Source of the DNA: Anaerolineales bacterium
GTDB lineage: Bacteria; Chloroflexota; Anaerolineae; Anaerolineales; UBA4823
NCBI GenBank assembly: GCA_016932955.1
Contig: JAFGBV010000184.1
Coordinates: forward strand, 1-32,777
Length of the DNA: 32,777 bases
Reading direction: 5' to 3'
A program made the translations under genes and the position numbers. This document shows, one piece after another, positions 15,107 to 23,875 of this stretch. How positions within the stretch are numbered: position 1 is the stretch's first letter; each line of letters opens with the position of its first letter. Below the pieces are notes generated by a model, which saw only the letters and a list, made by a program, of their open reading frames with translations, did not search any database and was not told the DNA's origin.

Positions 15107-17335
15107 ATGTCAAAGCAATTATCACGACGCGACTTCCTAAAACTGAGCGGGCTGGCTGCTGGCGCCATAGCCGCTACAAAGTACATCCCCCCGCCAGTAG
15201 CGCGGGCAGCGCACCAGAATGGGCATATCAATGCTGCCGGCGATGGCTACATCCCCAGCATGTGTGAAATGTGCGTCTGGCGCTGCGGCCTGCTTGCCAA
15301 GGTCAAAGATGGGCGCGTGGTCAAGTTAGACGGCAACCCCGATCATCCTCACTCGCGCGGGAATCTCTGCACCCGCGGGCAATCTGGACTGATGAACACT
15401 TATGACCCAGACCGCGTACTGACCCCGCTCATTCGGGTAGGCGCACGCGGCGCAGGCTTGTTCCGCAAAGCTTCGTGGGACGAAGCCCTCGACTTGACCG
15501 CCAGCAAGATGCTCGAGATCAAAAACCGCTACGGCCCGGAGGCGATGGTCTTTTCATCCACCCACAACCTGAGCCAGGTGCAGTTCGAGAATCTACTTTA
15601 TGCTTTCGGGTCACCCAATTATGGTACACAGCGCAGCCTGTGCTTCAATGCCATGATCACCGCCTTTTTACTCACCTATGGCATTGAAGAACCTGAGCGC
15701 AATTATGACAATGTCGAGTTCATCCTGTTGGTCGGCCGCAACCTGATGGAAGCGATTTCCACATCCGAAACATCGCTGCTGTCGCAAGCGTTGGATCGGG
15801 GCGCCAAATTGGTGTATCTGGATCCTCGTTTCACAAAGACCGCCTCCAAATCTGCCGAGTGGATCCCCATTCGGCCAGGCACAGACTCAGCCTTCTTATT
15901 AGCGATGATCCATGTCATTGTAATGAATGATTTGGCTGATTGCGAGTTCGTGAAGCAATACGTGATTGGCTGCGATGATATTCAGGATGCCATGCGCAGC
16001 TATACGCCAGAGTGGGCTTCGCAGAAAACCGGCGTGCCGGCTGCTACCATCGAACGGGTGGCGCGTGAATACGCCGCCGCCAAGCACAATGCCCTGGCGC
16101 ACCCCGGTTGGCGCACCTCCAATTTTGTCAATTCCTTCCAAACCGAACGGGCTATTGCAACCCTCAACGCACTGAGCGGCAACGTGCTCACCCCCGGCGG
16201 CTGCCTTTCGGCTGATGTCGCCGGAGAGAGCGCCGGCTTGGGTGCGCCGTCCCAGCCGCCTTACCCTCGTGTTTCTGCGCTGCGTCTGGATGGCACACCC
16301 TGGAAATATCCGCTTGTTCCGCTTAAGTTAGGTGTTTTTCAGGAACTGCGGGATGCGATCATCACCGGCGAGCCATACCAGGCGCACGGCTGGTTTATCT
16401 CCCGGCAGAACCCCATCCTGGCTTTACCAGACCGCCAAAGAACCCTGCAAGCGTTTGGTAAAATGGATTTTATCGCCACAGTGGATATCATCTTGAATGA
16501 CACAGCCTGGTACTCAGATGTGGTTCTGCCCGAAGCATCTTACCTGGAACGCTATGATCCCCTGCTGACTGTGGGCGGAAAAGCCTTCATCCGCCAGCCG
16601 GTGATTGAGCCGCAGGGTGAAGCCAAATCTGCCCTATGGATTTACAAACAGCTCGGAGAACGCCTGGGTTTGGGGGATTATTTTCAATATGACGATGAAG
16701 AAGATTACATTCGCCAACAAATTGCCCCCCTCGGCGCCAACCTGCAGGAGTTAAAATCCAAGGGTTACATTGAAACACAACCAGCCGAAGAGAGCAAAGA
16801 AATTGTTTTCAATACACCCTCTGGCAAAATAGAGATCTATTCAGAAACATTGGCCAATGCTGGCTTCTCACCCTGGCCCACCTGGGAAGAGCCCCCCCAA
16901 CCCCCGCCAGATCAATTTTACTTGCTCACCGGGAAGGTAGCGCAGGCTACGCAGTTTGGCACACAGAATAACCAGCTACTGCACAAATACTCAGACGAGC
17001 CGCGCTTGTGGATGAACAATGCAGTTGCGCAGTCCCGCGGGTTGGTGGATGGGGATTGGGTCGAAGTGACCTCCCCCGTGGGAAAAGTTCATATCCCCTT
17101 GCATGTCACCAAAGGCATCCGGCCAGACTGTGTTTACATGACGCCTGGCTATGGTCATCTATCGAAAGGGCTAACAACCGCCTATGGCATTGGGGCCAGC
17201 GACTCCGTCTTGCATGTCACCTATACGGATCCCATCAGCGGCGGGCAGGCATTGAGTGAGACTTTCGTATCGATCAAGAAAATCCCAGGAACCCAGCCCG
17301 CCCCGTCGCCCAAACCGCTCTATGCAGGAGAATAG
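15107..17335 (+). CDS. Psr/Phs-type molybdopterin oxidoreductase catalytic subunit, TAT-exported
   Basis: 742 aa. TAT motif RRDFLKL at residues 7-13 is followed by an Ala-rich helix. The N-terminal [4Fe-4S] motif CEMC-x3-C...C (about 47-87) is typical of the DMSO-reductase superfamily. Cys179 in SLCFNA is the probable Mo ligand, as in polysulfide/thiosulfate reductases (PsrA/PhsA). The C-terminal dinucleotide-binding domain contains GKVAQATQFGTQNN. ATG 15107 follows GGAG; an upstream GTG at 15095 is less likely. With the B and C subunits it should form a quinone-linked complex on the outer face of the membrane. The substrate (thiosulfate, polysulfide, tetrathionate, or an oxyanion such as selenate or arsenate) cannot be fixed from sequence. 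Confidence 0.9.
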   Translation: MSKQLSRRDFLKLSGLAAGAIAATKYIPPPVARAAHQNGHINAAGDGYIPSMCEMCVWRCGLLAKVKDGRVVKLDGNPDHPHSRGNLCTRGQSGLMNTYDPDRVLTPLIRVGARGAGLFRKASWDEALDLTASKMLEIKNRYGPEAMVFSSTHNLSQVQFENLLYAFGSPNYGTQRSLCFNAMITAFLLTYGIEEPERNYDNVEFILLVGRNLMEAISTSETSLLSQALDRGAKLVYLDPRFTKTASKSAEWIPIRPGTDSAFLLAMIHVIVMNDLADCEFVKQYVIGCDDIQDAMRSYTPEWASQKTGVPAATIERVAREYAAAKHNALAHPGWRTSNFVNSFQTERAIATLNALSGNVLTPGGCLSADVAGESAGLGAPSQPPYPRVSALRLDGTPWKYPLVPLKLGVFQELRDAIITGEPYQAHGWFISRQNPILALPDRQRTLQAFGKMDFIATVDIILNDTAWYSDVVLPEASYLERYDPLLTVGGKAFIRQPVIEPQGEAKSALWIYKQLGERLGLGDYFQYDDEEDYIRQQIAPLGANLQELKSKGYIETQPAEESKEIVFNTPSGKIEIYSETLANAGFSPWPTWEEPPQPPPDQFYLLTGKVAQATQFGTQNNQLLHKYSDEPRLWMNNAVAQSRGLVDGDWVEVTSPVGKVHIPLHVTKGIRPDCVYMTPGYGHLSKGLTTAYGIGASDSVLHVTYTDPISGGQALSETFVSIKKIPGTQPAPSPKPLYAGE

Positions 17336-17338
17336 CCG

Positions 17339-18118
17339 ATGGATCATAAATATGGTTTCTTAATTGACGCCTCACGCTGTATCGACTGCCGCGCCTGTCT
17401 TGTGGCATGCAGCGTGGAAAATAACGTACCCATGAAGAACACCCGCATCTGGATCCACGACACCGGCATCATGGGAGAATATCCCCATCTGCAGCGCTAT
17501 TCTGCTCCGTTTCACTGCATGCACTGTATAGATCCATCTTGTGTATCCGCCTGCACAGTCGGCGCCCTGCAGCAAAGTTCAGACGGTATTGTCATCTATG
17601 ATCAAGATCGTTGTATTGGCTGCCGTTACTGCATGTACGCCTGTCCCTTCGAGGTCCCCAACTTCCAATGGGCTGAGCGCATGGCTTTGATCATCAAATG
17701 CGACCTGTGCATCTCTCGCCTGGATGAGGGCAAGCAACCGGCGTGTGCGGCCACCTGCCCCACCCGCGCGATTCAATTTGGCAAACGGGATGAAATGCTG
17801 AACATGGCTTATCGGCGCATCGAGGAAAATCCACAGCGCTACATTAGCCATGTGTATGGCGAGCACGAAAACGGCGGCACCTCCACCTTTTACATCTCTC
17901 CCGTTCCCTTCGAGCAGCTTGGCTTCCCAACCACAGAACAAACCGAGTCCCCGGCGCATTTCAACCGCCTGGTCACCCACGGCACACCCACTGTCGCCGC
18001 AGGCGTGGCGATTGGCATGGCGGCCGTTTACCTGGCCATTAAGCGCCAGGCGCAAGACAATGCCGCAACAGAGGCAGAACATGCCCAAACTTTGCATGAG
18101 GCGAGAGAGGAGGATTAA
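17339..18118 (+). CDS. Four-cluster ferredoxin subunit (PsrB/HybA-like) with C-terminal anchor
   Basis: 259 aa. Four Cys groups are visible: CIDCRACLVAC, CMHCIDPSCVSAC, CIGCRYCMYAC and CDLC...CAATC. These match the electron-transfer B subunit of Mo-bisPGD enzymes. After residue 210 a hydrophobic helix (TVAAGVAIGMAAVYLAI) anchors it, as in HybA or FdnH. No TAT signal, so it probably rides out with the A subunit. It starts 3 nt after the catalytic gene and ends 3 nt before the NrfD-like gene. Confidence 0.93.
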   Translation: MDHKYGFLIDASRCIDCRACLVACSVENNVPMKNTRIWIHDTGIMGEYPHLQRYSAPFHCMHCIDPSCVSACTVGALQQSSDGIVIYDQDRCIGCRYCMYACPFEVPNFQWAERMALIIKCDLCISRLDEGKQPACAATCPTRAIQFGKRDEMLNMAYRRIEENPQRYISHVYGEHENGGTSTFYISPVPFEQLGFPTTEQTESPAHFNRLVTHGTPTVAAGVAIGMAAVYLAIKRQAQDNAATEAEHAQTLHEAREED

Positions 18119-18121
18119 GCC

Positions 18122-19312
18122 ATGCTGGCGATAATCATCAAGGAATTGCGCAGCTTACCACGCTTCACTTTAGTTCTTGCCTTGCTAACAGCGTTTGGGC
18201 TGGGTGCAGGGTTTTACCGCCTGTATGCCGGGCTGGGCGACACCACCAATATGAGCAAGGTTTTCCCCTGGGGCATCTGGATTAGTTTTGATCTGACAAC
18301 AGTGGCGCTTTCCGGCGGTGCCTTCACCCTCGCCGCACTGGTATACATCTTCCACATGCACGACCTCCACGCTGCAACGCGGCCCACCGTGCTGTTTGGG
18401 CTGCTGGGGTACGGCTCTGTGCTGGTAATCCTTTTCTTCGACCTGGGACGCTGGGACCGCTTCTGGCATTTCCTGGTTTACCCCAATATCAACTCAGCAT
18501 TATTTGAGGTCAGTTGGTGTATTGCCATTTACTCAACCATTCTCTTCTACGAATTTAGCCCCGTCATTGTCGAGCGCTTTGGCAATCTCAAATTACTGAA
18601 CCTCATCAAAAAGCTCACCGTTCCCATGGTAATTGCCGGGGTTACACTCTCATCGATGCACCAGTCCTCACTAGGAACCCTCTTCATCGTCATGTCGCCG
18701 CGCTTGCATCCCCTTTGGTATTCCATGCTCATGCCGGTGTTCTTCCTGATCTCATCCATCCCGGCAGGTATCTCCCTGATCATCATCGGCTCGATCGTCA
18801 GCGATTACCTCTTCGGTCATTCGCTCAGCCAAAGGGTGATCGAAAAGTTGGGCTGGCTGGCGCCCTGGGTGCTGGGGTTCTACCTCGCCCTGAAACTTGG
18901 CGAGCTCTTAGTGGTCGAAGAGCTGGAGTTACTCTTTCACAGCGGCATTTATAGTGTACTTTTTGGAGCTGAGCTGGTGATTGGAGTGATCATCCCGATC
19001 ATCTTGTTCTCTATCCCAAAAGTGCGCTGGAGCCGCGCTGGTTCATTGGTGGCTGCGCTCTTTGTGGCTGCTGGCACCGTACTGAATCGCTTTAATGCAA
19101 CCTGGTTTTCCATCAAACCGTTGAACGGTGTCATCTACATCCCTACCTGGATAGAAGTAGCCCTCCTGGTGGGAGTTTTCTGCGGCGTGCTATTGATTTT
19201 CACCCTCATTTCCCACTACTTCCCGGTGTTTGTCGAAACCATGCCAACAAAAAAGCATCAACCAGCCGCCACCGCCGTGTTGCAGCCTGCGAATTCTCCG
19301 ACCGGAGATTGA
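18122..19312 (+). CDS. NrfD/PsrC/HybB-like membrane quinone-interacting subunit
   Basis: 396 aa, mostly hydrophobic with about ten helices. KVFPWGIWISFDLTTVALSGGAF, FDLGRWDRFWHFL and the helix pattern match the NrfD/HybB family, which binds quinone next to the B subunit. HybB-like length. It overlaps the next gene by 4 nt (TTGA), so the Mo complex and the cytochrome b are translationally coupled. Confidence 0.92.
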   Translation: MLAIIIKELRSLPRFTLVLALLTAFGLGAGFYRLYAGLGDTTNMSKVFPWGIWISFDLTTVALSGGAFTLAALVYIFHMHDLHAATRPTVLFGLLGYGSVLVILFFDLGRWDRFWHFLVYPNINSALFEVSWCIAIYSTILFYEFSPVIVERFGNLKLLNLIKKLTVPMVIAGVTLSSMHQSSLGTLFIVMSPRLHPLWYSMLMPVFFLISSIPAGISLIIIGSIVSDYLFGHSLSQRVIEKLGWLAPWVLGFYLALKLGELLVVEELELLFHSGIYSVLFGAELVIGVIIPIILFSIPKVRWSRAGSLVAALFVAAGTVLNRFNATWFSIKPLNGVIYIPTWIEVALLVGVFCGVLLIFTLISHYFPVFVETMPTKKHQPAATAVLQPANSPTGD

Positions 19313-20349
19313 GGTTGCGCCCCACCTTCTTCCATCACCTGCACCCCCCCACCATCCCCGCCGCGCAAGCGCGCTGGCGCTATACCCTGGGTGCCGGCGG
19401 TACAGCCGTCTTTCTTGTGCTGGTGCTGGTTGTCAGCGGCGCGCTGGAAATGTTCTTTTATATCCCCACACCCGCCGAAGCCGCACTTTCCATACAAACA
19501 CTGACCTATTCTGTGCCCTTTGGCGGGTTGCTGCGCAATATCCATTTCTGGTCAGCGCAGCTATTGCTCATCGTGAGCGCAGTGCACCTGGTGCGCGTTA
19601 TTTTTACCGGCGCCTATGCTCCGCCGCGGCGCTTCAACTACCTGCTCGGCTTGCTCCTTTTCGTCTTCGCCATCCTCTTCGATTTTTCCGGCTACATGCT
19701 GCGCTGGGACCAGGGCATCCAATGGGCGTTGGTGGTGGGAACCAACCTGATCAAGTCCATTCCCCTGCTTGGCAACGCCCTCTATCAAATCCTTGTCGGC
19801 AGCGCTCAGCCCGGCCCAGCCACGCTCATCCGCTTCTACGCCTGGCATATCTTCGGCCTCACGCTGCTGGCAGGCATTGCGCTGTTCTGGCACATCTTCC
19901 GCGTGCGCCGCGACGGCGGCATTGCAGTCCCCCCCCCAAAGATGCGCGCCGCGCCAGAACGTATTTCGCGCTCCGAGCTGCTGCGCCGCGAAGTTGCCGC
20001 CATGCTGTGGGTGGGCGCAGCCCTGCTTCTACTTGCCGCTTTTGCACCCGCACCCATTGCCCCCGTCATGACCGAGGTCACCGCACAGGTCAAGGATGCC
20101 CAGGCGCCCTGGTTCTTCTTATGGGTGCAGCAAATGCTCAAGTGGGGCGACCCCTTCTTTTGGGGCGTCTTTGTCCCGCTCATTCTCCTGTTGCTCCTCG
20201 CCCTGATTCCCTATGCCTTACCCCAACCCGCAGCAGGCGAGCTGGGCCGCTGGTTTCCCAAATCAAACCGCCTGGCGCAGATCACGTTGGCTGTGATCGC
20301 AGCCCTGGTGCTCTTATTCACGCTCCTGGCGCTTGGATCCCCGGCGTAA
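19309..20349 (+). CDS. Diheme cytochrome b6/subunit IV-like protein
   Basis: 346 aa from TTG (GGAG upstream). Two His pairs with the spacing of cytochrome b6 are visible: H and H+14 in NIHFWSAQLLLIVSAVH, and H and H+15 in WHIFGLTLLAGIALFWH, preceded by TLIRFY, so both b hemes can be bound. The stretch between them (FDFSGYMLRWDQGIQWALVVG...IPLLGNAL) also follows cytochrome b6. The C-terminal part resembles subunit IV, but PEWY at the Qo site reads APWF. A cytochrome b attached to a Mo-oxidoreductase operon and to a Rieske gene implies a composite quinol-handling complex. Confidence 0.92.
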   Translation: MRLRPTFFHHLHPPTIPAAQARWRYTLGAGGTAVFLVLVLVVSGALEMFFYIPTPAEAALSIQTLTYSVPFGGLLRNIHFWSAQLLLIVSAVHLVRVIFTGAYAPPRRFNYLLGLLLFVFAILFDFSGYMLRWDQGIQWALVVGTNLIKSIPLLGNALYQILVGSAQPGPATLIRFYAWHIFGLTLLAGIALFWHIFRVRRDGGIAVPPPKMRAAPERISRSELLRREVAAMLWVGAALLLLAAFAPAPIAPVMTEVTAQVKDAQAPWFFLWVQQMLKWGDPFFWGVFVPLILLLLLALIPYALPQPAAGELGRWFPKSNRLAQITLAVIAALVLLFTLLALGSPA

Positions 20350-20350
20350 G

Positions 20351-21619
20351 ATGAACCGTATCCTTCTCCCTGCCGCTGCAGCACTCCTCATCACCTCTGG
20401 CCTGGTTTGGTGGTTGGCAGGGCGCGCCGTTAAGCCCATCACCCTCATCCCCACCCTGACCGGGCAGGTTGAATACTGCCTCACCTGCCACGCCGACCTG
20501 CCGGAGATCAGCCCCTCCCACCCGCTCGAAGCATTTGGCTGCGTGCTCTGCCACGGCGGCGAGCGCCTCGCGCTGGATGCCGACCTGGCCCACAGCAGCA
20601 TGCGCGGCGGCGCAAATCCATCAGATCTGATGGTGGTCGAGCAATCCTGCGGTGGAGAGGCCTGTCATAGCGGCGCAGCCGCTGAACAACGTGACCATAT
20701 CCAACGTGTGATGACCAGCATCCAAACCACCTATACTGGCGCCATCACCAACATACGCTACACCTTCGGAGCGCAGGCTGATCAATCCCCACTTTTCGGG
20801 ACTTTTGCAGTGACCGATACAACCTTACCCTCCCACACTGGCATCCTCAGCCTGGATGCCTTTGACCCCCAGTCAGAAACCAACCCCTTCCTGCACGCCT
20901 TTGGCCAAAACTGCCTCACCTGTCATATCAACGCCCAACCAGCCGCAGGAAAACAATACCAGCGCCTCACAGGCTGCGCAGCCTGCCACTCGCCGATGCT
21001 CACCCCCAGCGGAGAGCAAAGTGAAGATGGCAAACAACACATCCTGACCACAGCCATTTCTTATGCCCAGTGCAACACCTGCCACAACCGCGGCAATTAC
21101 GACCTGCGCAGCATGACCTTCGTCGAACGTTCCGACCCGCAACGCACCCGCCTCGAAAGCTACTACCAGCCCATTGCCCAATTCACCTTGTGCGAATACA
21201 CCCTGGACTGCGTTGACTGCCACACCCGCACCGAAGCCATGGGCAATGGCGACATCCATGCCACCGAGGCCGATATCCAGTACATCCAATGCAAAACCTG
21301 CCACGGCACCTTGAACGAGCTGCCCCTGACACACACCATCACAGATCCAGAGGAGATCGCCTTCCGATTGGCTTTGTTAAACCCGCTGACAACGCTGCAG
21401 GTTGGTGATACCATCATCGTCAGCCAGCAAGGCGAACCTCTCTGGAATACCCGCCTCTTACCAGATGGCACCTACGCGCTGATCGGCAAAGCCACTCACC
21501 AGCAGTTCATCTTTCGCCCGGTACTGGGCAGCGGCTGCCTGCAAGACCCCGCCCAGCAAGCATCACACTACTGCCACGAATGCCATGCCGTGGATCGCAC
21601 CGCAATCGAGGAGCATTGA
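20351..21619 (+). CDS. Multiheme cytochrome c (eight CXXCH plus one CX4CH)
   Basis: 422 aa. Residues 1-24 are a signal/anchor. Heme motifs: CLTCH 43-47, CVLCH 64-68, then CX4CH (CGGEACH, 100-106), followed by CLTCH, CAACH, CNTCH, CVDCH, CKTCH and CHECH. That gives eight canonical sites and one extended site of the cytochrome c3 type. ATG 20351 lies 1 nt after the cytochrome b stop; an in-frame TTG at 20333 is inside that gene. The role is probably to carry electrons between the cytochrome b/Rieske unit and a periplasmic acceptor or donor. Close relationship to a named octaheme enzyme is not evident. Confidence 0.92.
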   Translation: MNRILLPAAAALLITSGLVWWLAGRAVKPITLIPTLTGQVEYCLTCHADLPEISPSHPLEAFGCVLCHGGERLALDADLAHSSMRGGANPSDLMVVEQSCGGEACHSGAAAEQRDHIQRVMTSIQTTYTGAITNIRYTFGAQADQSPLFGTFAVTDTTLPSHTGILSLDAFDPQSETNPFLHAFGQNCLTCHINAQPAAGKQYQRLTGCAACHSPMLTPSGEQSEDGKQHILTTAISYAQCNTCHNRGNYDLRSMTFVERSDPQRTRLESYYQPIAQFTLCEYTLDCVDCHTRTEAMGNGDIHATEADIQYIQCKTCHGTLNELPLTHTITDPEEIAFRLALLNPLTTLQVGDTIIVSQQGEPLWNTRLLPDGTYALIGKATHQQFIFRPVLGSGCLQDPAQQASHYCHECHAVDRTAIEEH

Positions 21620-21620
21620 G

Positions 21621-22037
21621 TTGGCCCAATTATCCCGCCGCGATTTTGTAAAGCTCGCCACACAGGCATTACTCACTGCCAGTGGACTGCTTGGGCTGAA
21701 CGCATTCATTCGCCTCGTGTCTGCTCAAACCTCAGCACCTCCACCAACGCAATTTGATCTTGGCCCAGCCTCCAGCTACCCGCTTGGCTCTCGTACGGTC
21801 ATACCAGATGTTCCCGCAATCCTCTTGCATACTGAGGCGGGGTTTTCTGCCCTAAGCCTGGTTTGCACGCACCTGGGATGCACGCTAGACCAAACCTCAG
21901 ATGGGTTTACCTGCCCCTGCCATGGCTCTCAGTTCGGGGCAGATGGGTTTCTCCAGCGCGGCCCGGCAAAACAACCCCTGGCTCCCTTACCCATCGAGCA
22001 GAATGCTGAGGGTCATCTGATTTTGCGCATTGATTGA
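21621..22037 (+). CDS. TAT-exported Rieske [2Fe-2S] protein
   Basis: 138 aa from TTG at 21621 with GAGGAG upstream (21608-21613). The N-terminus has TAT motif RRDFVKL followed by a hydrophobic helix, as in bc-type Rieske proteins. The cluster motifs CTHLGC and CPCHGSQF bind a [2Fe-2S] centre with two Cys and two His each side. The start lies 1 nt after the multiheme stop. It makes the operon resemble a bc/b6f complex appended to a Mo enzyme. An alternative upstream reading frame start at 21585 is in a poor context. Confidence 0.92.
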   Translation: MAQLSRRDFVKLATQALLTASGLLGLNAFIRLVSAQTSAPPPTQFDLGPASSYPLGSRTVIPDVPAILLHTEAGFSALSLVCTHLGCTLDQTSDGFTCPCHGSQFGADGFLQRGPAKQPLAPLPIEQNAEGHLILRID

Positions 22038-22102
22038 GAGGTATGGATGGACCACGAACCGGATATCTTTGTCTTGCAAGCCGAGCTTTGCCTCTCGCTT
22101 TG

Positions 22103-22123
22103 CCCGGATGCACCGCATCCGGG
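22103..22123. terminator. Compact GC-rich hairpin between Rieske and XRE-cupin genes
   Basis: CCCGGATGC (22103-22111) pairs perfectly with GCATCCGGG (22115-22123) around a 3-nt loop and is followed by only three Ts. It could terminate or attenuate transcription from the respiratory operon, leaving the regulator expressed at lower level. Confidence 0.55.
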
Positions 22124-22141
22124 TTTGAAAGGATGATGTTT

Positions 22142-22822
22142 ATGTTACCCAAAATGATACAGGCAAAAGCTAACCCGCAGGTGCAAGAGGAGCATTCCAC
22201 ACTAGGCAAACTCACACCGCACACGCAAGAATCTTGCTGTGACAATGCCTCATTGGTCAGTAAACGCCTGCGCCACTTGCGCCGAGAGCAGAGAATGAGC
22301 ATTCGCGCCCTGGCTGCCAAATGCGGCCTGAGCGCCAATACCCTCAGCCTGATCGAAAACGGGCGTACCTCTCCTAGCGTACATACGCTCCAGCTACTGG
22401 CCCTCGGCCTGGGCGTTCCATTGGTCACTTTTTTTGAGGAAGAAAAACCAGAGCCTGCCCTTGTCTACCAAAGAGCCGGACAACGCCCCCTGATGCACTT
22501 TAGGAACGGATCACTGGAAAAACTAGGCGAGGGATTGCCTCCCCTGGGCGCTGAACCAATCCTGGTCACACTCGATCCAGGACAGGCAGATGCTCAAGAG
22601 ATCAGCCACGTTGGGCGCGAGTTCATTTACTGCTTGTTTGGAAAGGTGATCTGTACCGTTGCAGGTCATGAATACCCGCTTTCGCCAGGCGACTCTCTCC
22701 TCTTTGACGCCAGCGCGCCGCATTGTTGGCGAAATGCCGTTCCCGATTCATCCAAGCTGCTCGTCTTATTTTGCCCCATGGAAGCACATGACCAACCCGC
22801 CGAGCGACACCTGGATCGTTGA
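22142..22822 (+). CDS. XRE-family regulator with cupin sensor (paralogue of the first)
   Basis: 226 aa. HTH region RLRHLRREQRMSIRALAAKCGLSANTLSLIENGRTSPSVHTL near residues 40-90 and a C-terminal cupin with PLSPGDSLLFD and PHCW. Its sequence aligns along its length with the 1127-1840 product (both end in a DQPAERH/DRPTERH block), so they are paralogues. Three in-frame ATGs occur at 22133, 22136 and 22142; AAAGGA at 22128-22133 suits 22142. The longer frame upstream is shadowed by the Rieske gene. It likely senses a ligand shared by both regulators and may control the adjacent respiratory operon. Confidence 0.9.
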   Translation: MLPKMIQAKANPQVQEEHSTLGKLTPHTQESCCDNASLVSKRLRHLRREQRMSIRALAAKCGLSANTLSLIENGRTSPSVHTLQLLALGLGVPLVTFFEEEKPEPALVYQRAGQRPLMHFRNGSLEKLGEGLPPLGAEPILVTLDPGQADAQEISHVGREFIYCLFGKVICTVAGHEYPLSPGDSLLFDASAPHCWRNAVPDSSKLLVLFCPMEAHDQPAERHLDR

Positions 22823-22834
22823 GAGGAGATAAGC

Positions 22835-23764
22835 ATGGTGGATATTGATAAGTTAAGAACTTTTCTGCGGGCTGCCGAAACATTAAATTTCTCCGAGACT
22901 GCCAAGCAGCTCCACATGAGCCAGCCAACCGTGAGCAACCAGATCAAAATGCTGGAAAAGAGCATGGGAGTAGAGTTGTTCATCCGCACCAACACTGGCC
23001 TCGTCCTCACAGAAGCAGGGCGTTTGCTTTTACCCTGGGCGCGCCGCCTGCTGCATGATACCAATAACATGCAGGCAATGATGGCCTCCATCCAGGCTGA
23101 TATTGTCGGGGAGCTGCGCATTACCTGCAGCACAACTGCCGGCAAATACGTTCTCCCCCAGATGGCTGCGCGTTTCTGCCAGCTTTACCCAAATGTCAAA
23201 GTCCGTATCCTGGCCTGCACACCAGAGGATGTTACACTCAGGCTGCTCGAGGGCGAAGCACACATTGGCGTGTTGAGCCGGGAAATCCTGAACGCAGGGC
23301 TAGAACTGCAGCAGTTCTTTCGCGATACCATTACCTTGATCGTGCCAGCAGGTCATCGCTGGGCAAAGCGCAAGGTAATTGAAGCAAGCGAATTACTAGA
23401 AGAGCCCATTATCATCCGCGAGGAAACCTCTGGAACGCGCCGCGTTGTGCTTTCTGAACTGGCCAAATATGATATTGGATTGAATGATCTGAATATATTT
23501 ATGGAACTTGGCAACGCCGAGGCCATCGTGCGCACGGTAGCGGCAGGTTATGGCATTGCCTTTGTCTCCAAGTTAGCCACCGCTTGCCCGTTGGAACGCG
23601 GTAATGTGGTGGATATCCATGTCGAGGGATTGAGTCTGCGGCGTACGATTTACATGGTGCGTAAATTAAACAGCAACCCGCACAGACCACGCGACGCATT
23701 CTGGGGTTTCATCCATGCCCCTGAAAATGTTGACCTTATTCAACTGCCCGAAGGGGCATCTTAA
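22835..23764 (+). CDS. LysR-family transcriptional regulator
   Basis: 309 aa. The N-terminal winged helix (TFLRAAETLNFSETAKQLHMSQPTVSNQIKMLEKSMGVELFIR) and the C-terminal periplasmic-binding-like domain identify LysR. Residues 90-300 resemble CysB/CbbR-type effector domains, often sensing a small metabolite. GAGGAGAT lies upstream of the ATG. It ends the + strand block, 12 nt after the XRE-cupin. It is a candidate activator of the 12.9-kb promoter, or of the convergent operon. Confidence 0.94.
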   Translation: MVDIDKLRTFLRAAETLNFSETAKQLHMSQPTVSNQIKMLEKSMGVELFIRTNTGLVLTEAGRLLLPWARRLLHDTNNMQAMMASIQADIVGELRITCSTTAGKYVLPQMAARFCQLYPNVKVRILACTPEDVTLRLLEGEAHIGVLSREILNAGLELQQFFRDTITLIVPAGHRWAKRKVIEASELLEEPIIIREETSGTRRVVLSELAKYDIGLNDLNIFMELGNAEAIVRTVAAGYGIAFVSKLATACPLERGNVVDIHVEGLSLRRTIYMVRKLNSNPHRPRDAFWGFIHAPENVDLIQLPEGAS

Positions 23765-23812
23765 CCTTAGAAGAGAACATTCCTCCCGCAACCCAATCTC
23801 ACGTTGAATAAC

Positions 23813-23855
23813 ATTACCAGCTCCCCACCGAAACCTTCAATGAGGAGCTGGTAAT
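23813..23855. terminator. Bidirectional terminator-like inverted repeat between convergent operons
   Basis: ATTACCAGCTCC (23813-23824) pairs perfectly with GGAGCTGGTAAT (23844-23855), leaving a 19-nt loop. It lies between the stop of the LysR gene (23764) and the stop of the DsrE-like gene (23876), so both strands would end here. Confidence 0.7.
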
Positions 23856-23875
23856 CAGTCAATTTCTGCAATAGC

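Noticed and set aside
15107..17335. Selenocysteine in the Mo enzyme, as in formate dehydrogenases
   Set aside because: The Mo-ligand position is an ordinary Cys codon (Cys179) and the frame has no internal TGA.
19230..20354. 374-aa open frame in another frame across the cytochrome b gene
   Set aside because: Arg/Pro/Ala-rich low-complexity translation, typical of an out-of-frame read of GC-rich membrane-protein DNA.
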